Shown here piece after piece: positions 1 to 7,461 of a stretch of DNA of 34,988 nucleotides. Numbering within the stretch: position 1 is the first letter of the stretch; every line of letters starts with the position of its first letter. The notes under the pieces are model-generated. The model searched no databases and was not told where the DNA came from. It saw nothing but the letters and a program-made list of their open reading frames with translations. A program made the position numbers and the translations under genes. Source of the DNA: an uncultured Geobacteraceae bacterium (GTDB lineage Bacteria; Desulfobacterota; Desulfuromonadia; Geobacterales; Pseudopelobacteraceae); NCBI GenBank assembly GCA_903852495.1, contig CAINRC010000014.1:1-34988 (forward strand), in the 5' to 3' direction.

Positions 1-737
1 CCGACACTTTGCGCCAGTGAGGTAAAGACTGAATCGAGACAATAACGGTCAACCTGAGGGGTGTATTTAGCAAAATCCATTCGATATGATTCCGCAATTT
101 CTCCCTGCACCTCGAAGGCATCCCGTAGCGAACCGTTTTCTTTGAATGCGTTGACAGCCGCCGGCATTCCACCGATGAAAAAATAACGTTTCAGTTCTTC
201 ACGGAGAAGATCATGCACAACGGGAGATATGCCAGCGGGGTTACCTAAAACAGCCGCAGCAGCCGGGGCGTTGCCGATCGCTTCGAGATATTCGGCGAAA
301 CAGAGTGGATAGAGGTTGAGAAACTGAACCCTGCCGACAGGAAAGGAGGCATCTTTAAGCGCAAATTCCAGAAGTGATCCGGCTGCCACGACATGCAGTT
401 CCGGCATCTCCTCATAAAAATAGCGCAGGGCGGTTATGGCGCGAGGGCATGCCTGAATCTCATCAAAAAAGAGCAGGGTTTTTCCCGGAGAGATCTTCTG
501 CCGCAGCAGCACCTCAAGGTCGGCGCAGATGCGCGCTGCGTTAAGATCGCCATCGAACAGCTTGCGCAGAGAGGGATTGCGTTCAAGATCAACCAACGCA
601 ACCGATTCAAAGCGGTTTTTCCCAAACTCTTTCAGCGACCAAGTTTTGCCAACCTGCCTGGCGCCCCGCAGAATGAGCGGTTTGCGGCGTGTGCTGTCCT
701 GCCATTGCTGGAGTTGATCGTCAATAAATCTGCGCAT
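1..737 (-). CDS. AAA ATPase, DUF4143-type (partial, C-terminus beyond window)
   Basis: The protein reads MRRFIDDQLQQWQ at its start, then shows a Walker A motif GARQVGKT near residue 30, a Walker B stretch TLLFFDEIQ near residue 100 and a sensor-like VVAAGSLLEF. The next part, with LYPLCFAEYLEAIG and RYFFIGGMPAAVNAF, is typical of prokaryotic AAA ATPases with a C-terminal DUF4143 domain. The reading frame is open to base 1, so roughly 245 residues are visible and the C-terminal part is missing. Such proteins are common in accessory islands and have been proposed to act as stand-alone NTPases or antitoxin-like factors, but their function is mostly unknown. The ATG at 737 lies after an AT-rich stretch without a strong Shine-Dalgarno sequence. 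Family call is firm; cellular role is not. Confidence 0.85.
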   Translation of the reverse strand, partial: MRRFIDDQLQQWQDSTRRKPLILRGARQVGKTWSLKEFGKNRFESVALVDLERNPSLRKLFDGDLNAARICADLEVLLRQKISPGKTLLFFDEIQACPRAITALRYFYEEMPELHVVAAGSLLEFALKDASFPVGRVQFLNLYPLCFAEYLEAIGNAPAAAAVLGNPAGISPVVHDLLREELKRYFFIGGMPAAVNAFKENGSLRDAFEVQGEIAESYRMDFAKYTPQVDRYCLDSVFTSLAQSV

Positions 738-769
738 AGGTCACCTTGTTGCAGGTTTAAATTTAAAAA

Positions 770-819
770 TACAAGGCAAATTTATAATTTAAAAGTTAAA
801 CATACAAGGCTATTTTATA
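770..819 (-). promoter_or_regulatory. Direct repeats upstream of the AAA ATPase gene
   Basis: Two near-identical 18-base units lie 32 bases apart, at 770-787 (atacaaggcaaatttata) and 802-819 (atacaaggctattttata). They sit 33-82 bases upstream of the ATPase start codon, in an AT-rich stretch between this gene and the zinc-ribbon gene. The spacing of about three helical turns would suit tandem protein binding. This is a pattern seen in sequence only; no regulator is known. Confidence 0.35.
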
Positions 820-845
820 TTGTATAGCGTTTTATATTTTCAATA

Positions 846-1091
846 TCATCCAATCGGTTCAATAACCCGTGCCACCGCACTACCACATTTTTTACAGGAA
901 CCACTTAATAAGAGAGAGTTGCCACACATTTTTCCGTCTTGAATACGTATCGTTGTACTCTTCCGACATTCCCCACACCAGACATTGTCCATGAGTTCTT
1001 TTTGTCCCGCTACCGGGATTTGTTGCCAACGAGCTTTTGCATCAGCGGTAAATTGGGGTATTTGTATGACGTTAGATCGTTTTTCAAGCAT
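846..1091 (-). CDS. Small zinc-ribbon protein
   Basis: This is an 81-residue protein beginning MLEKRSNVIQIPQF. Cysteines at residues 39 and 42 (WCGEC) and at 66 and 69 (CKKC), with a further Cys56, form a plausible four-Cys zinc ribbon. A longer reading from 1220 exists, but its first 43 residues run back through a hairpin and a palindromic repeat. The ATG at 1091 has GGAG seven bases upstream, so it is preferred. The gene lies downstream of hsdS in the same direction, separated by the repeat at 1159-1262. Function is unknown; a role tied to the restriction-modification locus is only a guess from position. Confidence 0.7.
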   Translation of the reverse strand: MLEKRSNVIQIPQFTADAKARWQQIPVAGQKELMDNVWCGECRKSTTIRIQDGKMCGNSLLLSGSCKKCGSAVARVIEPIG

Positions 1092-1114
1092 GGTTTCTCC
1101 GAGGGTATTTTTCG

Positions 1115-1139
1115 AACTACCGAGAAATCCTCGGTAGTT
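1115..1139. repeat. Perfect hairpin upstream of the zinc-ribbon gene
   Basis: A perfect 10-bp inverted repeat (AACTACCGAG / CTCGGTAGTT, 1115-1124 and 1130-1139) encloses a 5-base loop. It lies 23 bases upstream of the zinc-ribbon start codon and between that gene and hsdS. It has no clear U-tract on either strand, so an operator or mRNA processing site is as likely as a terminator. Confidence 0.55.
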
Positions 1140-1158
1140 GCCATACAGAATCATTTTT

Positions 1159-1262
1159 CGTAGGGGCGACCCGGTGGGTCGCCCTGTTCCCGTCGCCGAC
1201 CAGTTGTATTTTTCAGACAAATCAAAATCAAAGGCGGGCGAGCCAACGGCGTCGCCCCTACG
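1159..1262. repeat. REP/MITE-like palindromic repeat element
   Basis: The 104-base unit is bounded by perfect 12-bp terminal inverted repeats, cgtaggggcgac (1159-1170) and gtcgcccctacg (1251-1262). Inside the left end is a perfect 9-bp hairpin (1164-1172 with 1176-1184, loop ggt), and the right end forms a second, bulged hairpin (1236-1257). Between them is an AT-richer core. The unit ends 3 bases before the hsdS stop codon. The GGGCGACC / GGTCGCCC style is that of dispersed, non-autonomous bacterial intergenic repeats. Copy number cannot be judged here, as no second copy is in the window. Confidence 0.6.
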
Positions 1263-1265
1263 GAA

Positions 1266-2528
1266 TCAAATCTCCCCAACCATCGCTTCGGCATCCGGCA
1301 GGCGCAACTGGCCGGAGATCAGGCGGGGGAGCAGGGTGTCGCGGAGGGTGGCGAGGGTTTGGGCTTGTAATTCGTTAAACCGAATGCGCCTTATCAGTGG
1401 GTCAGTTGATCCCCGAAATGCTATTGTTGCAGTTCCATTGGGAATAACAGTCTTCTCGATTGCAAAGTCTGGCCAGTGCCCTTTATATTCTGAAAACTTT
1501 ACGCGATCTTTGGTGGCATAATATGTCCAGACGGTATCAACGTCTTTTCCGACAAATGGCAATACATTTTGAATGGCCGAAAAATCGTACGAAATCATTC
1601 TCATGTAACAGGTGTGATTTGCAAACACCACAATCGGTGCATCTAGGCTTGCGTTAACACTTGGCGGATCGTTATGAAAACCAATGATTCCCGACTTGCC
1701 CTGGTCAAGGATTGGCACATTACCTTCTGGCAAGGCAGTCTTGTTATCATACTTCTTGCCCACGGATAGACGAGTTATAAAATCTCCAAAATTTCCAACC
1801 CGCCACCCCTTCGGCACCAACCCCAGTTCCGATTCCTCGAAACTGTCGGGGAAGAGCGCGGCGGTGTCAGCGTCCATACCTTCTGGTTCACGCCCATCCT
1901 GTTTGGCACGGATTGGGTCGAAGTCCACAAACCACGATTTGAACAGGGCTTGGGCGATGGCTTCGAGGGAGGTGTTGGTTTCGCGGAGGAGGGAAATGCG
2001 GTCGTCGAGCGACAGAAGCATCTCAGTAATTTGGCGACGCTCTTTCTCTGGTGGTATTGGAATAGGTAAGGCCCGAACATCTTTGAGATTGATCGTGACT
2101 TGTACCGTTGTGTTGGCACGGCTGCCAAGTAAGTGCTGGGAAAGTGGTGAACGAAGACAGAGTGCGATCCATTCGGGGTCAATATGCGGTAATGGATGAA
2201 TTACAGCGACAGCGCGAGCCACATTAAACCCAATCATTGATTTCGGAACAACTGCAACCTGTCCAACAGAACCGACCAAGGTCAAGAGAACTTCGCCACC
2301 TGCTAATCTTGTACGACTGTACTTTGATTCTATTTCTGGAGTAATCCGCATGACATCAGACAAGTTAATATGAGTTCCATGGAAGTTATTTACCCGAATA
2401 ATCGGCACCCCATCTGTAACTGCAACACCAGGCTGAACCACACCGTAACTGATTGAACTTTTTTGTGCACATTCTTCCAACGGGGAGAAAGCCCACCCAC
2501 TCGGGAGTTCCGGAAGGTTAAAACTCAT
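1266..2528 (-). CDS. hsdS: Type I restriction-modification specificity subunit HsdS
   Basis: HsdS binds DNA and sets the recognition sequence of the type I methyltransferase (HsdM2-HsdS) and of the full restriction complex. The 420-residue protein has the expected two-half layout. A first target-recognition domain (about 1-160) is followed by a helical spacer and the conserved ALFKSWFVDFDPIRAK segment (about 190-215). A second recognition domain starts near VPKGWRVGNFGDFI and is followed by a second helical segment near LQAQTLATLRDTLLPRL. The length is normal. The start ATGAGTTTTAAC at 2528 lies in a duplicated copy of the hsdM 3' end, which also supplies a GGGAGG Shine-Dalgarno sequence. An inserted toxin-antitoxin pair separates this gene from hsdM. 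Confidence 0.93.
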   Translation of the reverse strand: MSFNLPELPSGWAFSPLEECAQKSSISYGVVQPGVAVTDGVPIIRVNNFHGTHINLSDVMRITPEIESKYSRTRLAGGEVLLTLVGSVGQVAVVPKSMIGFNVARAVAVIHPLPHIDPEWIALCLRSPLSQHLLGSRANTTVQVTINLKDVRALPIPIPPEKERRQITEMLLSLDDRISLLRETNTSLEAIAQALFKSWFVDFDPIRAKQDGREPEGMDADTAALFPDSFEESELGLVPKGWRVGNFGDFITRLSVGKKYDNKTALPEGNVPILDQGKSGIIGFHNDPPSVNASLDAPIVVFANHTCYMRMISYDFSAIQNVLPFVGKDVDTVWTYYATKDRVKFSEYKGHWPDFAIEKTVIPNGTATIAFRGSTDPLIRRIRFNELQAQTLATLRDTLLPRLISGQLRLPDAEAMVGEI

Positions 2529-2558
2529 ACCCCAACCCTCCCAGCTTCTGCCGGATCA
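2522..2558. repeat. Direct repeat copy B: duplicated hsdM 3' end / hsdS start
   Basis: This 37-base stretch matches 3266-3302 with a single mismatch. On the minus strand it encodes the HsdM C-terminal residues LGGLGYEF and contains the hsdS ATG. In this copy the vestigial reading TAT GAG TTT TAA overlaps ATG AGT TTT AAC, which shows how hsdM and hsdS probably overlapped before the toxin-antitoxin cassette was inserted. The two copies are offset by 744 bases. Confidence 0.85.
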
Positions 2559-2567
2559 GCCGAGTGA

Positions 2568-2885
2568 CTAAACTGCATTGCTCGGCACAAGATGCACCTC
2601 AAGTTTGCACCCAACTGCTTGTGCATATTTTTTCAACGTTGCAATTGTCGGTGAATGGCCATTCCCAGAAAGCGCCGTTTCCAGCCGAGTCACAGCCGGT
2701 GCTTTCGTTCCCATCTTTTCGGCAACCTCTGCCTGGGTAAGACCGGTATTCTTCCGTGCCAGCAGCAGTTCTCGCAACAGATTGAACTCGGTATCCAGTT
2801 CATTATATGCAGCGTTGAATTCAGGATCTTTCTTCCATTCAGCAACCATCTGTTTATGGGTTTTAGTCGGTTCTGTACTTTTCAT
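2568..2885 (-). CDS. XRE-family antitoxin, HigA-like
   Basis: The 105-residue protein has an N-terminal helical region and an HTH_XRE domain at about residues 40-95 (LLARKNTGLTQAEVAEKMGT, then APAVTRLET). This is the usual form of HigA-type antitoxins, which bind and neutralise the toxin and repress their own operon. It follows the toxin gene with a 4-base ATGA overlap, so the order is toxin first, as in HigBA systems. The gene ends 39 bases before hsdS. The likely operator is the palindrome at 3217-3234. Confidence 0.88.
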   Translation of the reverse strand: MKSTEPTKTHKQMVAEWKKDPEFNAAYNELDTEFNLLRELLLARKNTGLTQAEVAEKMGTKAPAVTRLETALSGNGHSPTIATLKKYAQAVGCKLEVHLVPSNAV

Positions 2886-3208
2886 GGCGCCGCTATCTCC
2901 TTTTGCCGCCGGTGGGCGAGATCAAGCTCCCGCTTTGGGGTTTCGTTCGTCTTCTTTATGAACGAATGTAGAATAATGATTTTTCTTCCGACCTTCATGC
3001 AATAGAATACTCTGGCAATCCCCTCGCGCCCCTTTGGCCGTAATTCAAACAATCCTCCTCCCATTGCTCGTGAATGCGGCATACGAAGGTCAAGTCCAAA
3101 CTCCTCCAACAGATTGGAAAGGCGGGTGTATGAAGCCCGAATCCCAATTGGCATGGCTGCAATTTCCAAACGAACTTCTTCGCTGTAGTAGTCAATTATC
3201 CAAGACAT
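2882..3208 (-). CDS. RelE/HigB-type toxin (Gp49-like)
   Basis: This 108-residue protein belongs to the RelE/ParE superfamily, phage Gp49/HigB branch. It shows the family's successive motifs: MPHSRAMGGGLFELRPKG, RVFYCMKVG, and IILHSFIKKTNETP with a basic C-terminal helix. Known members are ribosome-dependent mRNA interferases. Arg and Lys residues in these motifs are retained, so an active toxin is plausible. The ATG at 3208 has GAGG at 3213-3216. The gene is the first of a two-gene cassette inserted between hsdM and hsdS, and transcription is probably controlled at the palindrome directly upstream. Confidence 0.88.
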   Translation of the reverse strand: MSWIIDYYSEEVRLEIAAMPIGIRASYTRLSNLLEEFGLDLRMPHSRAMGGGLFELRPKGREGIARVFYCMKVGRKIIILHSFIKKTNETPKRELDLAHRRQKEIAAP

Positions 3209-3216
3209 AGTTACCT

Positions 3217-3234
3217 CATAACATATTTGTTATG
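3217..3234 (-). promoter_or_regulatory. Palindromic operator candidate of the toxin-antitoxin operon
   Basis: CATAACATATTTGTTATG is a perfect 7-bp inverted repeat with a 4-base spacer. It lies 9-26 bases upstream of the toxin ATG and abuts the Shine-Dalgarno sequence. HigA-type antitoxins typically bind palindromes in this position, so autoregulation is likely by analogy. Confidence 0.6.
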
Positions 3235-3261
3235 TTAGTTCAACTTGTAATCGATGGGCTT

Positions 3262-4818
3262 TTAGAACTCATACCCCAGCCCTCCCAGCTTCTGCCGGAT
3301 CAACCCGTCAAGTTCCGCCCCCTTAGCCATCTGTTCACCCAACGTTTCGGTCAGTCGCTGCATCTTCTCGGCAAAGGCCTCGTCATCATCCTCCACCGCT
3401 TCTGCACCCACATAGCGTCCCGGTGTCAAAACATGACCATGCTCGGCGATCTCGGACAGCGTCACACTACGGCAGAAACCGGCCACATCGGCATATTCGG
3501 TATCAGTCTCCCCATCACCACGCCAGGCGCTCACGGTGTCGGCAATGCGCTGAATATCGGCGTCGGTAAACTCGATCTGCACCCGGCTGATCATAGTGCC
3601 CAGCTTACGGGCATCGATGAACAGCACCTCTCCCTGACGCTTGCTCTTCTGTTTGACAAGAAACCAGAGGCAAGCGGGGATCTGGGTGTTGAAAAAGAGT
3701 TGGCCCGGCATGGCCACCATGACTTCCACCTTGTCGGCCTCGACCATGGCTCGGCGGATGTCACCCTCGGAGTTCTGGCTGGATGACATGGAGCCGTTGG
3801 CCAGCACGATACCGCCTCTCCCCGCTGGTTTTAAGTGGTAGAGGATATGTTGCAGCCAGGCGTAGTTGGCGTTGCCTTGCGGCGGGGTGCCATACACCCA
3901 ACGTGGGTCGCCTTCCAGGCTGCCGTGCCACCAGTCGGAGATGTTGAAGGGGGGATTGGCCAGCACGAAGTCAGCGCGCAGGTCGGGGTGCTGATTGCGG
4001 ACAAAGGTGTCGGCAGGTTCTTTGCCCAAGTTGAAGTCAATGCCACGAATAGCGAGGTTCATCGCTGCCAGTCGCCAGGTGGTGGGGTTGGATTCCTGGC
4101 CGTAGATAGAGACATCGCCGATCTTGCCGCCGTGGGCTTCGATGAATTTTTCCGATTGTACAAACATTCCACCTGAGCCGCAGCAGGGGTCATAGACCTG
4201 GCCCTGATGCGGAGATAGTACAGCTACCAGTGTTTTAACAATACTGGCAGGAGTATAGAACTGCCCACCACGTTTGCCTTCGGCACTGGCAAACTGGCCA
4301 AGGAAATATTCATACACCTGACCGAGCAGGTCACGGGCACTCTGCCCGGTGGTGCCAAAACCAATGGTGGAGACCATATCCACCAGTTCCCCAAGCTTGC
4401 CATCGGGCAGTTGCACACGGGCATATCTTTTGTCGAGGATGCCTTTGAGCTTGGGGTTTTCGGTTTCGATCAGTGTCAGGGCATCATCAATCCGTTTGCC
4501 GATGTCGGGCTGCTTGGCCTGTGCCCGCAGGTTTTCCCACCGCGCCGCTTCCGGTACCCAGAAGACATTGACTTCCCGGTAATAATCCCGGTCTTCCAGT
4601 TCGCTTACTATCCCCGCAGTATCTGCATCCTGCATGTAATACTCGTCCTTGGGATCAGCAAAGCGTCCCGTCAGCTCGTTGCTGCGGGTCTGGAAGGTAT
4701 CGGAGATGTATTTGACAAAGATGAGGCCAAGCACGACATGCTTGTATTCGGCAGCGTCCATATTTGCCCGCAGCTTGTCGGCAGTGGCCCAGAGGGTTTT
4801 TTTTATATCTTCGATCAT
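3262..4818 (-). CDS. hsdM: Type I restriction-modification methyltransferase subunit HsdM
   Basis: HsdM carries the S-adenosylmethionine-dependent adenine-N6 methyltransferase activity of a type I system. The 518-residue protein has the helical HsdM N-terminal domain ([20 protein letters not shown], about 1-130). It also has methyltransferase motif [11 protein letters not shown] near residue 210 and catalytic motif IV NPPF near residue 290. The C-terminal helices end in LGGLGYEF. Length is normal. The 37 bases at its 3' end are repeated at the start of hsdS, with a toxin-antitoxin pair between. No hsdR gene is found upstream or downstream within the window, so either it lies beyond base 1 or the pair is an orphan methyltransferase. 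Confidence 0.95.
   Translation of the reverse strand: MIEDIKKTLWATADKLRANMDAAEYKHVVLGLIFVKYISDTFQTRSNELTGRFADPKDEYYMQDADTAGIVSELEDRDYYREVNVFWVPEAARWENLRAQAKQPDIGKRIDDALTLIETENPKLKGILDKRYARVQLPDGKLGELVDMVSTIGFGTTGQSARDLLGQVYEYFLGQFASAEGKRGGQFYTPASIVKTLVAVLSPHQGQVYDPCCGSGGMFVQSEKFIEAHGGKIGDVSIYGQESNPTTWRLAAMNLAIRGIDFNLGKEPADTFVRNQHPDLRADFVLANPPFNISDWWHGSLEGDPRWVYGTPPQGNANYAWLQHILYHLKPAGRGGIVLANGSMSSSQNSEGDIRRAMVEADKVEVMVAMPGQLFFNTQIPACLWFLVKQKSKRQGEVLFIDARKLGTMISRVQIEFTDADIQRIADTVSAWRGDGETDTEYADVAGFCRSVTLSEIAEHGHVLTPGRYVGAEAVEDDDEAFAEKMQRLTETLGEQMAKGAELDGLIRQKLGGLGYEF
3266..3302. repeat. Direct repeat copy A: hsdM 3' end
   Basis: This is the in-place copy of the 37-base repeat inside the hsdM coding sequence. 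It matches 2522-2558 with one difference (g/a at the 14th base). Together the copies bracket the toxin-antitoxin cassette. Recombination between them would remove 744 bases and rejoin hsdM to hsdS with overlapping stop and start codons. Confidence 0.85.
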
Positions 4819-4917
4819 GGGTTGGTGGATCCTTGAATGGTAGAGGATGTAAATTGAATATGAACCTAATATCGGCGAACTTACTTGTCTGGGTAAGTTG
4901 CTATTCCGTTTGAAGTG

Positions 4918-5301
4918 TTATTTTTCAAACATAATAACTACACCTTGAGATTTAGCGACTTGTTGAGAATATCCGCCAAAACCAGGAATGACACCCGCCT
5001 CATTTGTGCCTCCCAAAATAACTGCGTCGCCCCCGTGTAGGCAGGCGCATTTTTGTAATTCGATTATTGCTTCTGGGGTATTGTCCGAGATCATGCCACC
5101 ACCCAGGGTTTGTGCCATACAAATCCCGAGTTCTGAATATTTTATGTTAACTGGTTGACGCAACAACACTTTAGCACCACAATCTTTTGGTTTCGATAAG
5201 GCAGTGGAGTTAGCCATACCTGTAGGAATAAATCGATGAGAAGCGCAGGAGGTCGTTGCCAAAACAATCAATAATAGGCCACTGATGTGTTTCATTCGCA
5301 T
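4918..5301 (-). CDS. Small predicted lipoprotein, function unknown
   Basis: The 127-residue protein starts MRMKHISGLLLIVLATTSCA, a typical lipoprotein signal peptide with the lipobox ending at Cys19. The start at 5301 has AGAGG eight bases upstream. The mature part has Cys residues near 42, 61 and 85-87 (LQKCACLHGGDAVILGG). The small, Cys-containing layout with a 'GADAVVL'-like end faintly recalls DUF4156/RcsF-type envelope lipoproteins, but this is not secure. It lies between the nuclease gene upstream and hsdM downstream, in the same direction. An envelope protein within a defence-like region is odd and may simply be a passenger. Confidence 0.7.
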   Translation of the reverse strand: MRMKHISGLLLIVLATTSCASHRFIPTGMANSTALSKPKDCGAKVLLRQPVNIKYSELGICMAQTLGGGMISDNTPEAIIELQKCACLHGGDAVILGGTNEAGVIPGFGGYSQQVAKSQGVVIMFEK

Positions 5302-5325
5302 GTTTTTACCTCTGGTTGTATTTTC

Positions 5326-6420
5326 TTAGATTATTATTTGATCGAAGCTTGGAAACTTTTTCTTCAAACATTCAATCGTGGAACGCCACTTCGGTGTCGT
5401 CGGCTTACAGATAGTATTCTGGTTACCAAAAAAACCAACTTCATTTACCGCGTTTTCAATAGGTACCGTTTGTAACCACTGAACAGGTACAAAATATTCA
5501 CAGCGTTCTGGATCGGCCACAAAATCGTTGTGATAATTGCCGCGCAATGCAACTTCGAGAACGGGGCGCTCTCCTGTAGGCGTCATAACTTTGAAATCAG
5601 ATGCAGGCTGAGAATGGCCGGTTACTCGTCCTACGCCAACAAAACCGGTGCCAGGCACCTTTGCCCACACTCGATCCCCAGGATTTAAAAGTTGCAGGGT
5701 TCTGCTATACCACGCGCCACCACCACCACAGATGAAGCCATAGTCCACTGCATCGGCCCAGGATCTCGTCTCACTGACACCATAAGAACAGTAAAATTCA
5801 CCATTCCATGGTTCGTTAGCAACGCCAGGCGTAACAGCGGCGTTAATCTGAGTGTGAACGGGATCGAGTAGCCATGCGCGACTGAGGAGTTGTTCCGTAC
5901 CGTTAGTGAATACCTGGAAGCACAGCACGTTTATTGGTATATCTCGCTCACTCAAGTATGCAACAATACGCTCGGTACTCGCATCGAGCGAGGCGGCCAC
6001 AATAATGATCTGGTGGCTCTGGTTGAGTCCATCCTCATCAAGTTTTTGCCCAAAACGCTGGTTAAAGTCATCACTAAAACTTCTTCCCGGAGCGAAACGA
6101 CTGTAGATGGCAGCGATGTCCTGAGGGCGTAGCTTCTCTACCCAGGAAGCATAATCAAGAGCCTGTGCGACAACCTCACGCGGAGTGCGATCACGTTTCA
6201 ATTCAATCAATACAAGCGAACCGTCTGGAGCAATAGCAAGTAGATCAATACGTCCTCCGAAACCGGTGTCCTCCTGTCGTCCAATCAGCATCCACTCGTC
6301 CGAAAGCATTCGTGGTGCGCTGATAATCATATTTTCAAGTAACTGTTCACTGGCGAGAGTTGATTCTGTGAGCATCTGTGGTGGGGAACCTACTTTCCAT
6401 AAGGCGGTTCGGATGGGCAT
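5326..6420 (-). CDS. DUF91/NucS-like PD-(D/E)XK nuclease
   Basis: The 364-residue protein carries a PD-(D/E)XK-type nuclease core at about residues 55-95. Asp59 (GGRIDLLAI), then Glu73-Leu-Lys75 (LVLIELKRDRTP) and Gln86 (AQALDYASWV) give the D...ExK...Q pattern of the NucS/DUF91 family. NucS enzymes cut mismatched or branched DNA, while DUF91-like proteins in accessory islands often have unassigned roles. The C-terminal part (about 200-364) is not recognised. Start at 6420 is preceded by GGAG at good spacing. The gene sits beside a type I restriction-modification locus, which fits a defence or DNA-processing role. The substrate is unknown. Confidence 0.8.
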   Translation of the reverse strand: MPIRTALWKVGSPPQMLTESTLASEQLLENMIISAPRMLSDEWMLIGRQEDTGFGGRIDLLAIAPDGSLVLIELKRDRTPREVVAQALDYASWVEKLRPQDIAAIYSRFAPGRSFSDDFNQRFGQKLDEDGLNQSHQIIIVAASLDASTERIVAYLSERDIPINVLCFQVFTNGTEQLLSRAWLLDPVHTQINAAVTPGVANEPWNGEFYCSYGVSETRSWADAVDYGFICGGGGAWYSRTLQLLNPGDRVWAKVPGTGFVGVGRVTGHSQPASDFKVMTPTGERPVLEVALRGNYHNDFVADPERCEYFVPVQWLQTVPIENAVNEVGFFGNQNTICKPTTPKWRSTIECLKKKFPSFDQIII

Positions 6421-6600
6421 ATACTGGCTCCTTACTCATTTGACTGGAGGAAAACCGAATGTGTCTGTATAGCAGGATATGAGAGGGAATAACACGGGAA
6501 TTAGTCTTCATTAAAAAACTAATCGCGGATATTTCCCACCGCAACTTTCTCTCGTATCGCTTCCAGCAGATCAGAAACAAATAGTGCCCCCTCTCTTTTC

Positions 6601-7248
6601 TTATAGTATTTCGTATGTCACTGTCACAGTATCGCTGGCGTTTAAGTCATTAGGTTGAATATCTGGTGGGCATAATTCCTCACCGCAACATGGACTTGCA
6701 TCGTAATCAGTCTCGTTATAAAACCTGACTTCGCTCCAACCATATTCGATGGTGATTATCTGTCCAAGTGTTATCCCAGCCGCATCGGCGATTGTATCAG
6801 CATTTACCTTTGCTACAGCCACAGAATTTCGTAATAATTGCCTCCGCACAGTTTCAGGGTTGCTAACTCCAAAAGAAATAGAAATCGCTGATTCACTGGA
6901 GCTGTCGCTCGCTCCATAAGCAAGGGCTTTAAACACGGCGTCCATGCGCTGCTTATCAAGTGATATTTCAACACTTAACCGGTGTGTGCCTTTATACCCA
7001 TCCGGTATATGCTTCCCTTCGTCCCGTGAATATGACGTGACTGCGGTAATTGAGTAGTCACTTGTTCTAATCTCTTCCTGGCAGATACCCGCGCTGACAA
7101 GACGCTTACGAAAATTGTCTACATCGATGTTCAGCACGTTATATGTGCATGGATAATCACAGCCCTTTGAAGTCACCAGTACGGAATACCTACAGATGTC
7201 CGGGACGACTGAAACACTTCCTTTACCCTGTATTTTAAGCGTTTTCAT
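6601..7248 (-). CDS. SIMPL-domain (DUF541) protein
   Basis: The 215-residue protein matches the SIMPL/DUF541 family over its length. It opens with the conserved beta strand LKIQGKGSVSVVPDICRYSV and continues with RLVSAGICQEEIRTSDYSIT, the repeated pattern of these proteins, and ends TVTVTYEIL. Most family members (for example BP26 and YggE types) are exported. This one starts directly with the domain and has no signal peptide, so it is predicted cytosolic. The start at 7248 is set by AGGAGG just upstream. Function of the family is poorly known. A 180-base gap separates it from the nuclease gene. Confidence 0.8.
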   Translation of the reverse strand: MKTLKIQGKGSVSVVPDICRYSVLVTSKGCDYPCTYNVLNIDVDNFRKRLVSAGICQEEIRTSDYSITAVTSYSRDEGKHIPDGYKGTHRLSVEISLDKQRMDAVFKALAYGASDSSSESAISISFGVSNPETVRRQLLRNSVAVAKVNADTIADAAGITLGQIITIEYGWSEVRFYNETDYDASPCCGEELCPPDIQPNDLNASDTVTVTYEIL

Positions 7249-7461
7249 GATACCCTCCTACAAAATTGAAATCGATCCTTATAGTTTAGAGGTATCACAG
7301 TGGTGCGATAAAATAAGTCATTATCGCTATTTTGCTGTGAGAAAGCCGTTTTTATACAGGAGGAATCCAACACGACGACAGCAGAACTTGGCGTGTCAAG
7401 CTGATAGCAGAAATCGACCTTTCCCCCAGGACCTAAATCATTGAAAAATCTGATATTTCGG

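Noticed and set aside
1092..1220. N-terminal extension of the zinc-ribbon protein
   Set aside because: It translates the hairpin and part of the palindromic repeat; a good Shine-Dalgarno sequence lies at the internal ATG 1091.
6347..6600. Possible small gene or remnant between the SIMPL and nuclease genes
   Set aside because: A short minus-strand stretch reads like a protein C-terminus (ALFVSDLLEAIREKVAVGN) but has no start codon or Shine-Dalgarno sequence, and the other frame there overlaps the nuclease start. The evidence is too thin for a pseudogene call.
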